From assembly GCA_910583605.1 (NCBI GenBank), contig CAJTXN010000021.1:1-32371 (forward strand): 32,371 nt of DNA, read 5' to 3'. Positions 1-7,318 of the stretch are shown one piece after another (the first letter of the stretch is position 1; every line of letters starts with the position of its first letter). The notes under the pieces were generated by a model. That model made no database searches, had not been told where the DNA came from, and worked only from the letters and a program-made list of their open reading frames with translations. The DNA is from an uncultured Lachnospiraceae bacterium (lineage in GTDB: Bacteria; Bacillota; Clostridia; Lachnospirales; Lachnospiraceae). The position numbers and the translations under genes are program-made.

Positions 1-72
1 GGATAACTCTGAATTATCCTTTATTCTGAAACCAATCCTTATAAAAAATTCTACCACTTTCGACATAACACG

Positions 73-1152
73 TCAAACATTTTTCATCGACACCTTTCGA
101 CATTTCTCTCCCCCCACACACCTCCCACAGCACCATATCATCCCCCCCGCCAGAATCCCATAAACCACTCCCCCAAACCAAACATCCGGAATCCCGGCCA
201 TCACATGATACTCCTTAAAATTATCAAACCCTCCAAGCCCCTTACACAGCATCAAATCCTGCATCCCCCTGTTCATATACGAATACAAGAAATACGGTAT
301 ATACGCCGCTCCAAGCGTGACCACATACGTCACAATATTCCTATGGGACAGCACTGCCACCCACATGACAAACACCCCAAACACCACCGCAAAAAATGCC
401 CGTGTTACCATTGTCAGAAAAATATACTGTACAATCGACATATCCAGATTACTGTTTTCCATAACCATCAGACTTCTGATATCCGCATTCAGATTCCCCA
501 AATCAAATTTCACATACTTTGTTACGAATTCCAGAACCGGAAATAAAAAGCCGATACCGGCGGAAATCGTCAGCACCACCACCAGCCGGTTATAAAACAG
601 CCGGCCTGTCCCATACCTGGAAGACCTTATCATCGGAACCGTTCCGCAGGAATAATCCTCCGTAAACACTGGTGCAATCATAAGAATAAGAATGACAAGC
701 ATTATGATATCCATTTTCATATTTTCTATATAATCCTTGATTCCAATATCATAAAAATATTCGGGAGTACCGTCAACCTTGGAATAATATCCGCTTTTTT
801 CCACAATATACTCTACCGTACGAATCCGGTTTTTAGCGGTTTTTATATCTCCGGAAACTTTCCGGTATGCTTCCGCACCTATCTCATTATTTTTATACTG
901 CGCCTCATACAATTCTTCGTCACTGATCAGATTCTGCAGCCGCTCATACTCCTGTTCCATCCAAATCTGCTTTTCCACGGTATATTCCCCCTGCAGCTTC
1001 TCCATATAATACCGGTAAACTTTCAGATTAAAGCCTTCAAACATAACCGACCGGGACTGCATGGACAAAAATATCTCCGCAGCAATTCCCACCAGCAGCA
1101 CAATTAAAATCTTCTTTTTGCAAAACAATTTATAAAATTCTAATTTCAACAT
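73..1152 (-). CDS. ABC-2 type exporter permease (second permease of the 6-gene locus)
   Basis: A 359-residue membrane protein. One N-terminal transmembrane helix (about residues 14-32) is followed by a polar, helical region of about 110 residues rich in Glu and Lys that should lie outside the membrane, then about five further helices (from residue 147 on). This is the layout of ABC-2 type permeases with a large loop between helices 1 and 2. The stretch after helix 2 (EDYSCGTVPMIRSSRYG) matches in position and character the same stretch in the permease at 1907-3112, so the two look like paralogous halves of one heterodimeric exporter. It starts 3 bases after the stop of the ATPase gene, with its ribosome site inside that gene's 3' end, so the two are translationally linked. 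The substrate is not visible. The neighbouring secreted protein and lipoproteins suggest export or removal of a peptide or protein. Confidence 0.8.
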   Translation of the reverse strand: MLKLEFYKLFCKKKILIVLLVGIAAEIFLSMQSRSVMFEGFNLKVYRYYMEKLQGEYTVEKQIWMEQEYERLQNLISDEELYEAQYKNNEIGAEAYRKVSGDIKTAKNRIRTVEYIVEKSGYYSKVDGTPEYFYDIGIKDYIENMKMDIIMLVILILMIAPVFTEDYSCGTVPMIRSSRYGTGRLFYNRLVVVLTISAGIGFLFPVLEFVTKYVKFDLGNLNADIRSLMVMENSNLDMSIVQYIFLTMVTRAFFAVVFGVFVMWVAVLSHRNIVTYVVTLGAAYIPYFLYSYMNRGMQDLMLCKGLGGFDNFKEYHVMAGIPDVWFGGVVYGILAGGMIWCCGRCVGGEKCRKVSMKNV

Positions 1153-1155
1153 CGC

Positions 1156-1902
1156 TTATTCCGCCTCATCATTAAAATAGTACATATACACATCCTCTAA
1201 TGTAATGGAATCCTTTTTACTGCTCCATTCCTCGTCTGCAATTAATTTAGCAGCCTGCTCCCGCTCCTCGAACCCTATGATATTTCCCTCTTTAATTAAA
1301 ATAACATACTTGGCAATGGAATCAATATCCGAAACAATATGCGTAGACAGAATAATGGTTTTATCTTCCGCCAGATTACTCAGCAGATTCCGGAAATTTA
1401 ACCTCTCTTTGGGGTCCAGGCCCACTGTCGGTTCATCCATGATTAATATCTGAGGGTCGCCAACCAATGTGACCGCAATCCCCAGCCGTTGTTTCATTCC
1501 GCCAGAAAATGTCTTCACCTTCTCATTTTTATGTTCTGACAGATGAACCATTTCCAATACCGAATCCACTCTAGAGACAATTTCGGATTTCCGTACCCCC
1601 CGCAATACCGCAAAATATTCCAATGTCTTACCTGCCGTAAAATCACCATAATACCCTACCCGCTGGGGCAGATATCCAATATTTTTACGATATTTTTCCT
1701 TCAGTTTCCGTATCTCTTTTCCCTCGTAAATAACTGTTCCGGCCGTAGGTTCCAGAATATCCGAAACAATATTCATCAGAGTTGACTTTCCTGCGCCGTT
1801 CGGCCCGAGTAAACCGTAAATTCCGGTTTTAAACTGAATATTTATATCATGCAATGCTTCTTTTTTTCCATACCTCTTACTAACACCTTTAAGCTCCAAC
1901 AT
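1156..1902 (-). CDS. ABC transporter ATP-binding protein
   Basis: A 248-residue cytoplasmic ATPase that powers the two flanking permeases. It shows a Walker A (GPNGAGKST, about residue 33), a signature (FSGGMKQRLGIA), a Walker B (ILIMDEPTVGLDP) and the switch histidine (LSTHIVSD). An upstream in-frame extension of 20 residues is open, but the start at MLELKGVSKRYG is preferred. It begins the conserved ABC fold, has a GAGGTG ribosome site 9 bases upstream, and sits 4 bases after the stop of the upstream permease. The family is the CcmA/BcrA-like exporter group. It is the middle gene of a permease-ATPase-permease block and is surely co-transcribed with it. Confidence 0.92.
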   Translation of the reverse strand: MLELKGVSKRYGKKEALHDINIQFKTGIYGLLGPNGAGKSTLMNIVSDILEPTAGTVIYEGKEIRKLKEKYRKNIGYLPQRVGYYGDFTAGKTLEYFAVLRGVRKSEIVSRVDSVLEMVHLSEHKNEKVKTFSGGMKQRLGIAVTLVGDPQILIMDEPTVGLDPKERLNFRNLLSNLAEDKTIILSTHIVSDIDSIAKYVILIKEGNIIGFEEREQAAKLIADEEWSSKKDSITLEDVYMYYFNDEAE

Positions 1903-1906
1903 CCTT

Positions 1907-3112
1907 CTATACACCTCGCCTTCTAAATCTCCTGATATACAATGGATAACCGACAGCCACAATCATTCCGGCAAGCACTATATTTACCAAAACCGTAACG
2001 CTGAGAACGGAAACTGGATAATTCAGAATATTCAGCGGTTCATATTTCTTTAAATACCCTATACCGTCACCAATCAGAACAAACGGCGAATACATGCGGA
2101 CAAAAGAATAGAAACTGCCCTGCTGTATCAGCGTTCCCGAATTCGTTACATAACTGCCAGAAAAATAATAACACAGCCCAAATCCGCCAATACCGATTAA
2201 CGTGTTAATTGCCAGCGGAATAATGTTTTTCTGAAAACAGACGGATATCACGATAAATATACAGATCAGCACCAGATACCCCAACGCCCGCAGTACCGTG
2301 ACCACAACTACCAGTTCTGCCAGATTCAAATGATAGGGGGAATGAATAAAGAATTCTATATTCTGAATCGCATCCTTCCATTCACTCAGATTACCATATG
2401 TAAATGACAGCAGCACCATACTCACAGTCTGCAGCAACGATAACAGAACTGCAAATCCCATGGCGACCGCCAGTTTCACTGCATAAGTACGTCCTCTGCC
2501 CCGATAGGAAGAATACACCAGCGTAAACGTCCCCTTTCTGTGTTCAATCAGAAACAGACTGCAGGAAACTATCACCAATAGCACAATATTTACAAAATCC
2601 ACGATTTCCGATACCGTAAAAATACCTGCAATATCTTCCAGTCTGCTGCCGTCATGTATCACCAGTTCCACATCACGACTGTACATTTTCTCTATTTTTT
2701 TATTCACTCTGGCATAATATGTATCCCGGGATTTCTTCAGACGTGCGGCATTTTTCACCACCTGCTCCCGATATGCCTTTACCTGCCTGCAGATATCCGC
2801 TTTACTGTACAAATACTGATATTTTTGAAATACCAGAAACTCAGGACTGTTTTCAGGATTAACTTTCACATAATCCCGTTCTTCGAACTCCCTCTGCTTC
2901 TCCTCAGTTAAAGCGGTTATAAGGTCCATTCGTTTTTCCGAATAACTTCCCATACAATCTTCATATGAATGTTCTGATTTCATATCCACACTTTTCTCAT
3001 TCTGTTTCTGACAAATATAGCATTGATAAGAATAATACACCCCATAAAAAAATGTAATTAACAGTCCGGCCAAAAGTATTCTATTCAAATGTTTTTTTAT
3101 CTCAAACCCCAT
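1907..3112 (-). CDS. ABC-2 type exporter permease (first permease)
   Basis: A 401-residue integral membrane protein. A first helix lies at about residues 13-32, followed by about 150 polar residues with three cysteines near the start (YSYQCYICQKQ, then EDCMG) and a Lys/Glu-rich probable coiled coil. Five to six helices follow from about residue 178. The start at MGFEIKKHL is chosen over an open 37-residue extension because an AGGTG site lies just upstream and the extension overlaps the preceding lipoprotein gene. The motif HRKGTFTLVYSSYRGRGRTY after helix 2 parallels the other permease, which points to a heterodimer. It lies 25 bases downstream of the lipoprotein gene at 3138-4172 and belongs to the same operon. 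Confidence 0.8.
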   Translation of the reverse strand: MGFEIKKHLNRILLAGLLITFFYGVYYSYQCYICQKQNEKSVDMKSEHSYEDCMGSYSEKRMDLITALTEEKQREFEERDYVKVNPENSPEFLVFQKYQYLYSKADICRQVKAYREQVVKNAARLKKSRDTYYARVNKKIEKMYSRDVELVIHDGSRLEDIAGIFTVSEIVDFVNIVLLVIVSCSLFLIEHRKGTFTLVYSSYRGRGRTYAVKLAVAMGFAVLLSLLQTVSMVLLSFTYGNLSEWKDAIQNIEFFIHSPYHLNLAELVVVVTVLRALGYLVLICIFIVISVCFQKNIIPLAINTLIGIGGFGLCYYFSGSYVTNSGTLIQQGSFYSFVRMYSPFVLIGDGIGYLKKYEPLNILNYPVSVLSVTVLVNIVLAGMIVAVGYPLYIRRFRRRGV

Positions 3113-3137
3113 TACCGTCACCTGTTTACATATTGAA

Positions 3138-4172
3138 TTACTCCAATATGTATTCCTTATAATTTTTTCCGTCCGGGGACATTTCTGCAATGCCTCCCTC
3201 AAACCAGGAATACATTTTACCATTCATACATAGAATAGTAGCTGCATCCATATTCTGATATTCCGTATAATCTGCAATAAATTTGCCTTTTATATCATAA
3301 ATACATTTCTTAGTACCAGAACCTCCATAAATATATCCATTATGCACAGAAAACATTAACATATCATCTGCAAGTTTTTCAGTACTGCCATCTTTCAATG
3401 AATATCGATTTAACTCTTCAAATTCATTGGAAAAATAAATATTTTCATTATCATTGTCACAGGCAAATACTTTTCCGTCCCAATCCATCATTTTGGATTC
3501 CTTTGTCTCCAAATCAACCTTTACCAGTTTATATAAATCATTGACATAATAATATTGATTTTCATAAATCATTCCCCATGGAAATTTTCCCACATCACTA
3601 TACCAGTAAAGCACCTCAAAATCCCTGTTTAACAAATAGGCATGCCGATGTCCCTCAACCTTTAAAATATCATCACTGAGCACTCTCACATAAAAAATTG
3701 AAGTACTGTCATCCACAGCCAAATCCGCATCCATCTCTTTTGGAACCGGATTGTCAAACACAACTTTACCCGTATCGCAATCCCAAATATATCCTTTGTC
3801 TTCGATTCCTCCGTTATTATAATGTGCTTCATTATATGATTTATAAAGCTTACCGCCAAACACAAAGTACTCTCCGTCACTAACAAAAGCTTCACAGGAT
3901 TCATCTTCATGAGGGCATGATGCAATCTGACAATTTACCGTTAACATTCCATCCTTATCTAATTTCCAATAAGCTTCCGAACCATTATCAAAATACTTAT
4001 TCTCATCATCGTACAATCCACTCAGACCGTTCAGTCTCTCCGCATTTTTTAATTCTCCTGTTCCGCCAAAATAATTCAGATTTTTCTTTTCCTGCTCATT
4101 ATTTCCACAGCCTGCAATGAAGGTACCAAGAAAAATCACACCTAAAAACAACCCTGCTGCCCTTTTATTCAT
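3138..4172 (-). CDS. predicted lipoprotein with a beta-propeller-like body
   Basis: A 344-residue protein with a type II signal peptide: positive MNKRAAG, a hydrophobic core, and a lipobox FIAGC with the acylated Cys at residue 22. It should be anchored on the outer face of the cytoplasmic membrane. The body has repeated short segments of the type found in propeller proteins, such as YIWDCDTGKVVFDN, YWYSDVGKFPWGM and YSLKDGSTEKLADDM, each a beta hairpin with an Asp/Gly turn. This suggests a DUF5050-like or quinoprotein-like fold with no visible catalytic site. The gene overlaps the end of the upstream lipoprotein gene by 8 bases, a sign of coupled translation. I do not recognise a precise family. 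A binding or chaperone role for the exporter substrate is inference from position only. Confidence 0.72.
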   Translation of the reverse strand: MNKRAAGLFLGVIFLGTFIAGCGNNEQEKKNLNYFGGTGELKNAERLNGLSGLYDDENKYFDNGSEAYWKLDKDGMLTVNCQIASCPHEDESCEAFVSDGEYFVFGGKLYKSYNEAHYNNGGIEDKGYIWDCDTGKVVFDNPVPKEMDADLAVDDSTSIFYVRVLSDDILKVEGHRHAYLLNRDFEVLYWYSDVGKFPWGMIYENQYYYVNDLYKLVKVDLETKESKMMDWDGKVFACDNDNENIYFSNEFEELNRYSLKDGSTEKLADDMLMFSVHNGYIYGGSGTKKCIYDIKGKFIADYTEYQNMDAATILCMNGKMYSWFEGGIAEMSPDGKNYKEYILE

Positions 4173-5148
4173 TTATCCCAACCTCCGTATTCATTGCTTT
4201 TCTTACCATACAAAAATTGTCATTGGTAAAATCAACCGTCACTGCAAATATGGTATGCTTTCCTTTTGTCAGACCCTCCGTTTTTATTTGTTTATCCATA
4301 TATCCGCCTTCTTTTTTCTCCCACAGCAGATACGGTCTGTCATCAAATCCATTGTACAGCTCACCGTCACACACCAGTATTGTCAGATACTGTCCCGGTT
4401 CATAAGCGGTATCTGCCGTATAATGCAATTCACCATTATCACTTTGAATAATATAGTCCATTACCTCGCCGGCATGGTCGGAGATATCCTGTATATTCTT
4501 CTGATAAATACTATACAGGTCTTCGGTAAAAATATATCCGCTTCCCGGTTCATAAATTTCTGGCGGAAGTTCTCCGCCTTCTGATACAATCTTTTTCTGA
4601 CAAGCCAGAATATCATTTTCAAATATGGTTACTTCCTTTTTATCATAAAAAGGTATGGCCATAAATAACAACTGCTTTGGAGTCTGTCCGCTTACGCCAT
4701 AGGGAGTAAATATCACAGAATGCATGCCTTCCGCTGCATTTTTTATTGTCAGTGTATGCAGCGCTCCATTTTCATCACCATCTAAAGAAAATGGTATCAT
4801 TTTTCCGTCTAATATAAGCATACATAAAACCGGAATTTCATCATAGGAAGAATCTCCCATACTGGCATAGAGCTTTACACCGATTTCCAAAGGTTCTCCA
4901 CTGTAAACTATATTCTCCCCCAGATATAAAGCATACTTTTTCTGTCCTGTAGCCGGATTCACAACACATTTATATATGTTTGCTGCAAGCTCCGTAGAAT
5001 ATTGCCTGTCTGCTGACGTCATTTCCTGCTCTGTATCCCGGTTCTCAATGTTTTCCTTTGTCTCACTGCCCCTCGGCTCAGTATTACAGCCGGTACAATT
5101 CCAAATTACTGCCAGTAACAGCAAAACATAACAGAATCTTATTTTCAT
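4165..5148 (-). CDS. predicted lipoprotein of unknown function
   Basis: A 327-residue protein with a clear lipoprotein signal: MKIRFC, a leucine-rich core, and the lipobox NCTGC with Cys at about residue 21, followed by a charged linker. The rest is soluble and looks beta-rich. Two stretches resemble each other in pattern, each ending in a phrase of the type 'G-(K or M)-H-(S or T)-(V or I)-(F or I)' (AEGMHSVIFTPYG and LTKGKHTIFAVTVDF). This suggests two Ig-like or jelly-roll modules. The ATG has only a weak ribosome site and follows the stop of a possible 28-codon ORF by 18 bases, so translation may depend on coupling or on the hairpin just upstream. It is the first large gene of the ABC operon. 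No family was recognised. Confidence 0.7.
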   Translation of the reverse strand: MKIRFCYVLLLLAVIWNCTGCNTEPRGSETKENIENRDTEQEMTSADRQYSTELAANIYKCVVNPATGQKKYALYLGENIVYSGEPLEIGVKLYASMGDSSYDEIPVLCMLILDGKMIPFSLDGDENGALHTLTIKNAAEGMHSVIFTPYGVSGQTPKQLLFMAIPFYDKKEVTIFENDILACQKKIVSEGGELPPEIYEPGSGYIFTEDLYSIYQKNIQDISDHAGEVMDYIIQSDNGELHYTADTAYEPGQYLTILVCDGELYNGFDDRPYLLWEKKEGGYMDKQIKTEGLTKGKHTIFAVTVDFTNDNFCMVRKAMNTEVGINE

Positions 5149-5165
5149 ATTTAATACCCATGCAT

Positions 5166-5185
5166 ATCACAGGCACCCCTGTGAT
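5166..5185 (-). promoter_or_regulatory. hairpin just upstream of the lipoprotein start
   Basis: A perfect 8-bp inverted repeat (ATCACAGG / CCTGTGAT, 4-base loop) lies 18 bases before the lipoprotein ATG at 5148. In the transcript it would form a stable stem at the end of the small ORF and just ahead of a gene with a poor ribosome site. It could modulate initiation of the lipoprotein gene. No U-run follows, so it is not a terminator. Confidence 0.4.
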
Positions 5186-5253
5186 ACTGCCCCAGTAAAC
5201 AGGTTGAAAAAAGGGCATTTTACATTTTCCTTTCTTTTGATAATTTCTTTCAA
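5167..5253 (-). CDS. possible small ORF (28 codons, TTG start) heading the ABC operon
   Basis: This frame is too short to be called by usual cut-offs. A TTG codon lies 4 bases after a GGAGG site and opens 28 codons ending at a TGA 18 bases before the first lipoprotein. The predicted peptide is basic at the start (KEIIKRKEN), then hydrophobic with two cysteines (KCPFFNLFTG and SQGCL at the end). A promoter-like sequence at 5282-5311 would start transcription about 20-25 bases upstream of the TTG, which makes this the first frame of the operon. It might be a small secreted or modified peptide, a leader peptide coupling translation to the lipoprotein, or chance. The spacing of the ribosome site is a little short and the start is not ATG, so confidence is low. 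Confidence 0.3.
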   Translation of the reverse strand: MKEIIKRKENVKCPFFNLFTGAVSQGCL

Positions 5254-5281
5254 CCTACCTCCATTTGGAATATCTAAAACT

Positions 5282-5311
5282 TATATATCATTATTTGAAA
5301 CAGATTTACAA
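5282..5311 (-). promoter_or_regulatory. candidate promoter of the lipoprotein/ABC operon
   Basis: Read on the minus strand, TTGTAA (5311-5306) is followed after 18 bases by TATATA (5287-5282), a fair sigma-A promoter. It lies about 30 bases upstream of the GGAGG and TTG of the small ORF. A direct repeat of CAAATAATGAT occurs upstream of the -35 box and again across the -10 region, which may be a regulator site. Confidence 0.4.
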
Positions 5312-5324
5312 TCCTGCTTTAAGA

Positions 5325-5343
5325 TTAAATAGTACATCATTAT
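5325..5343. repeat. left copy of a 19-bp inverted repeat flanking the secreted-protein gene
   Basis: TTAAATAGTACATCATTAT is found here, and its reverse complement, with one mismatch, at 5800-5818. The two copies sit on either side of the secreted-protein gene. This copy lies just upstream of the candidate -35 box of the ABC operon and could be an operator shared by both transcription units. Confidence 0.6.
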
Positions 5344-5355
5344 TTGTATGTTTAA

Positions 5356-5766
5356 CTAATTATAAATTCTCTTTGTCATACTTCCATATGTATCATCACT
5401 CACAGATATCAACGCTGTGCCTTTTCCGCTGGATATGCTGATCGCAGCATCTGCAGATGCTGAAATTTTATATGCATTAACATCGCTTGCTTTCTTCACA
5501 ACATTCGATGTTGAATTACAATACAAAACGACTTCAATGCTAACATTATCATACTTAAAAGCATCTTTCTGCAAAGCACTGCCTGTCAGCCTGTAAATTG
5601 CACCGCCATGTTTTGCGGAAGATAAGGAACAATCCCATGTTTTATTAAATTCCCCACCCGTAGTCGTAAACGATTCCGCCTTTGAAACCATTGTATTCCC
5701 CAGTATGCCAATTGCAACTATTGCGGATAATCCTGTTACCCCTAGCACTTTTTTTAATTTCTTCAT
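5356..5766 (-). CDS. small secreted protein of unknown family
   Basis: A 136-residue protein with a Sec signal peptide (MKKLKKVLG, a hydrophobic stretch to about residue 22, then a likely cleavage after SKAES or MVSKA). The mature part is about 110 residues, Ser/Thr/Ala-rich and beta-like, with two cysteines (TWDCSLSS and LYCNSTS) that could form a disulfide. It ends in a basic tail (MTKRIYN). The start used here has an AGGAGA site 9 bases upstream; a 7-residue longer frame starts on top of that site and is rejected. The size, secretion signal and a neighbouring exporter with lipoproteins recall class II or lactococcin 972-like bacteriocin loci, but I see no sequence match to those families. 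It may equally be a surface or matrix protein. Confidence 0.7.
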   Translation of the reverse strand: MKKLKKVLGVTGLSAIVAIGILGNTMVSKAESFTTTGGEFNKTWDCSLSSAKHGGAIYRLTGSALQKDAFKYDNVSIEVVLYCNSTSNVVKKASDVNAYKISASADAAISISSGKGTALISVSDDTYGSMTKRIYN

Positions 5767-5799
5767 CCCATCGTCTCTCCTTTTCATATGAAAATTTTT

Positions 5800-5818
5800 A
5801 TAATGATGTACTACTTAA
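5800..5818. repeat. right copy of the 19-bp inverted repeat, in the secreted-protein promoter
   Basis: This is the reverse complement of 5325-5343 with one mismatch. On the minus strand it reads into an ATTATAAA stretch that could be the -10 box of the secreted-protein gene, with no good -35 box. It therefore lies where an activator or repressor would bind. Paired within one transcript, the two copies would also join the 5' and 3' untranslated regions of the gene. Confidence 0.55.
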
Positions 5819-5874
5819 CTCTCCGCTTTTTCTGATAACCGCTTCACTTATCACATAATGCCGTAATATACAAA

Positions 5875-5950
5875 AAATACCTCTTTTACAGCAAGACCAT
5901 TGACCATTGACCATTGACCATTCAAACTATCTTTTGTAAAAGAGGTATTT
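5875..5950 (-). terminator. long hairpin with a heptanucleotide array in its loop; probable terminator
   Basis: There are perfect 16-bp arms (AAATACCTCTTTTACA at 5875-5890, complement at 5935-5950) around a 44-base loop. On the minus strand the stem runs straight into TTTTTTG, so it can end transcription coming from the kinase-like gene upstream. On the plus strand the tail is only weakly T-rich. The long loop is unusual for a terminator and holds four tandem copies of GACCATT. Confidence 0.6.
5895..5922. repeat. four tandem copies of the heptamer GACCATT
   Basis: Exact 7-bp units lie at 5895, 5902, 5909 and 5916, all inside the loop of the hairpin at 5875-5950. Such an array can change length by slipped-strand replication. 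It is not in a coding frame. The rest of the gene-free stretch up to 6122 is AT-rich, and I see nothing else in it. Confidence 0.9.
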
Positions 5951-6122
5951 AATTATTCTTTAAAATTCAATTAATATATAGTTTTTAAAAACCATTTGAA
6001 ATATTATAACATTTTATTTATAACAATACAATGTATAAACATTATTTTCTTTAATAAAAATACTAACAGTTACAATTCAGCCAAATGCCTGAACCGTAAC
6101 CGTAACACCCAATCCTGCTTCA

Positions 6123-6551
6123 TCACGGATGCTGTTCTGCATACTCCAAAAATTCTTTCGTCTTTGACCAGTACTTTATTCCCCAGTTTTCAAAATTCCA
6201 CTCTTCCATATACCCGTTACATTCATAATCGATATAGTAAATCAATCCGTTCTGAACCACAAAATTTGTGGGAAAATAATCAATATTTAGTCCTGCCGGA
6301 TACAATACTTTGCACATTTCCCTGACCTGCTCCAAATACTCCGGCTTCATTTCCTCCCGCAATACCAGGTCATATATCGTCGGACCGTCTATGTATTCTT
6401 TCAAAATCCGCTCATGCTCCATATCAATTGCCAGCATTTTTGGAATCCGTATTCCGGTTTCCATCAACCGCTCATAATCATTTTTTTCTGCCTCTATCTT
6501 ATTTCCAAACTGATAATAACTGCATGGCTCATGGTGAATCTGCTTTAACAC
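6123..6551 (-). CDS. protein-kinase-fold protein, 5' end damaged
   Basis: The frame carries kinase-fold features: an aC-like Glu in GNKIEAEKNDYERL, a hinge-like ERILKEYIDGPTIYDL, a catalytic-loop-like NIDYFPTNFVV, and a metal-binding IYYIDYEC in place of DFG. This resembles small serine/threonine or aminoglycoside-phosphotransferase-like kinases of about 200 residues. The given start is a GTG, but similarity clearly runs further upstream in frame to position 6629: a Gly-rich loop (GKGKGGYSYLAS) and the lysine strand (QFYVLKQI) are encoded there with no ATG, GTG or TTG to start them. That part overlaps the end of the permease gene. The gene is therefore either 5'-truncated and non-functional or uses an unusual start. 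It is the last gene after the BcrAB-like transporter. Confidence 0.6.
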   Translation of the reverse strand: MLKQIHHEPCSYYQFGNKIEAEKNDYERLMETGIRIPKMLAIDMEHERILKEYIDGPTIYDLVLREEMKPEYLEQVREMCKVLYPAGLNIDYFPTNFVVQNGLIYYIDYECNGYMEEWNFENWGIKYWSKTKEFLEYAEQHP

Positions 6552-6610
6552 ATAGAACTGATTTCCCTCTGAGGCCAGATATGAATATCCTCCCTTCCCC
6601 TTTCCTGTTT

Positions 6611-7318
6611 TTAAACCGCATCCTTGTTCTCAATGCCATGAACAACAGCCATTGCACATATCAAAGAACCGATAAATAATATTATAGGCACAGTTGCATT
6701 ATCACGCAAGGAAAAATCACCTACCGTTCCGTTCATCACCAGAAACAGCAAAAAGGAAGCAATAATCGCCGCTTTGGAAGATTTCATCAGATTTCCGATA
6801 AAAAGTGCGATAAATCCCAGTGTGACCGTAAGGACTGATTTCAGACAGACCTGAACATAAAATGCCCGGCTCATCATATCAAATCCAAGCCGGAAACTCT
6901 GTTCCATACTTCCGGACGGCAGATATAACAGAAGATAAATCACTGTTTTTCCTATTGCCAGTGTAGCAAAGCAGAATATCCAGACGGCTGCCATTTCGGA
7001 AATAATAATTTGTTTCCGCCGGATGGGATATCCGAACATCAGATTCCGAATCCCGTTTTTTGCCGGCGCTATGACAAACACAGACATCATAACCGCTGTA
7101 AATACAAGAAAACAAAGATTTGTAAACATTTCCACCTGTACCATCATCGTATCCATTCCCGGCGCCGAATCCGGTACCCCGGTCTCGGGATCATTGGCAA
7201 TCCCCAGGTAACATTGGGCAAACAGAAACACGGCCAACACCGCAATAATGGCAAACGCCCCCAGTATATATTTCAAAATATTGTGTTTTTTCCATTCCAA
7301 TCCGATTAATTTTAACAT
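6611..7318 (-). CDS. BcrB-like ABC-2 permease
   Basis: A 235-residue membrane protein with six predicted helices: one near residues 18-35, a second near 70-90, and four more to the C-terminus. This is the usual size for permeases of the bacitracin or lantibiotic-immunity type (BcrB, LanE/LanG-like). The motif FGYPIRRKQIIISE between helices 2 and 3 is typical of the group. Its ATG follows the ATPase stop directly, with the site GGGGAGGG inside the ATPase 3' end, so the pair is coupled. Together with the two-component system upstream it probably protects against a cell-envelope-active peptide. The substrate is inferred from the family only. Confidence 0.8.
   Translation of the reverse strand: MLKLIGLEWKKHNILKYILGAFAIIAVLAVFLFAQCYLGIANDPETGVPDSAPGMDTMMVQVEMFTNLCFLVFTAVMMSVFVIAPAKNGIRNLMFGYPIRRKQIIISEMAAVWIFCFATLAIGKTVIYLLLYLPSGSMEQSFRLGFDMMSRAFYVQVCLKSVLTVTLGFIALFIGNLMKSSKAAIIASFLLFLVMNGTVGDFSLRDNATVPIILFIGSLICAMAVVHGIENKDAV

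Noticed and set aside
1..72. Short inverted repeat GGATAA...TTATCC at the left edge as a terminator
   Set aside because: Only six paired bases and the element is cut by the window edge; it may end the ABC operon but cannot be judged here.
205..595. Open frames on the plus strand over the first permease gene
   Set aside because: They are His/Pro/Ile-rich antisense shadows of the membrane-protein gene with no ribosome site; the minus-strand frame has clear ABC-2 permease features.
3061..3223. 37-residue N-terminal extension of the first ABC permease
   Set aside because: It overlaps the preceding lipoprotein gene and lacks a ribosome site, while the internal ATG at 3112 has AGGTG upstream.
5356..5766. 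Assignment of the secreted protein to lactococcin 972-type bacteriocins
   Set aside because: Size, signal peptide and neighbouring ABC genes fit, but the mature sequence lacks the family's Trp/Gly/His-rich pattern; kept as unknown.
6606..6620. Programmed -1 frameshift from the permease into the kinase frame at GGTTTAAAA
   Set aside because: The permease zero frame reads GTT TAA here and does not make a proper slippery heptamer; a lost start codon is the simpler reading.
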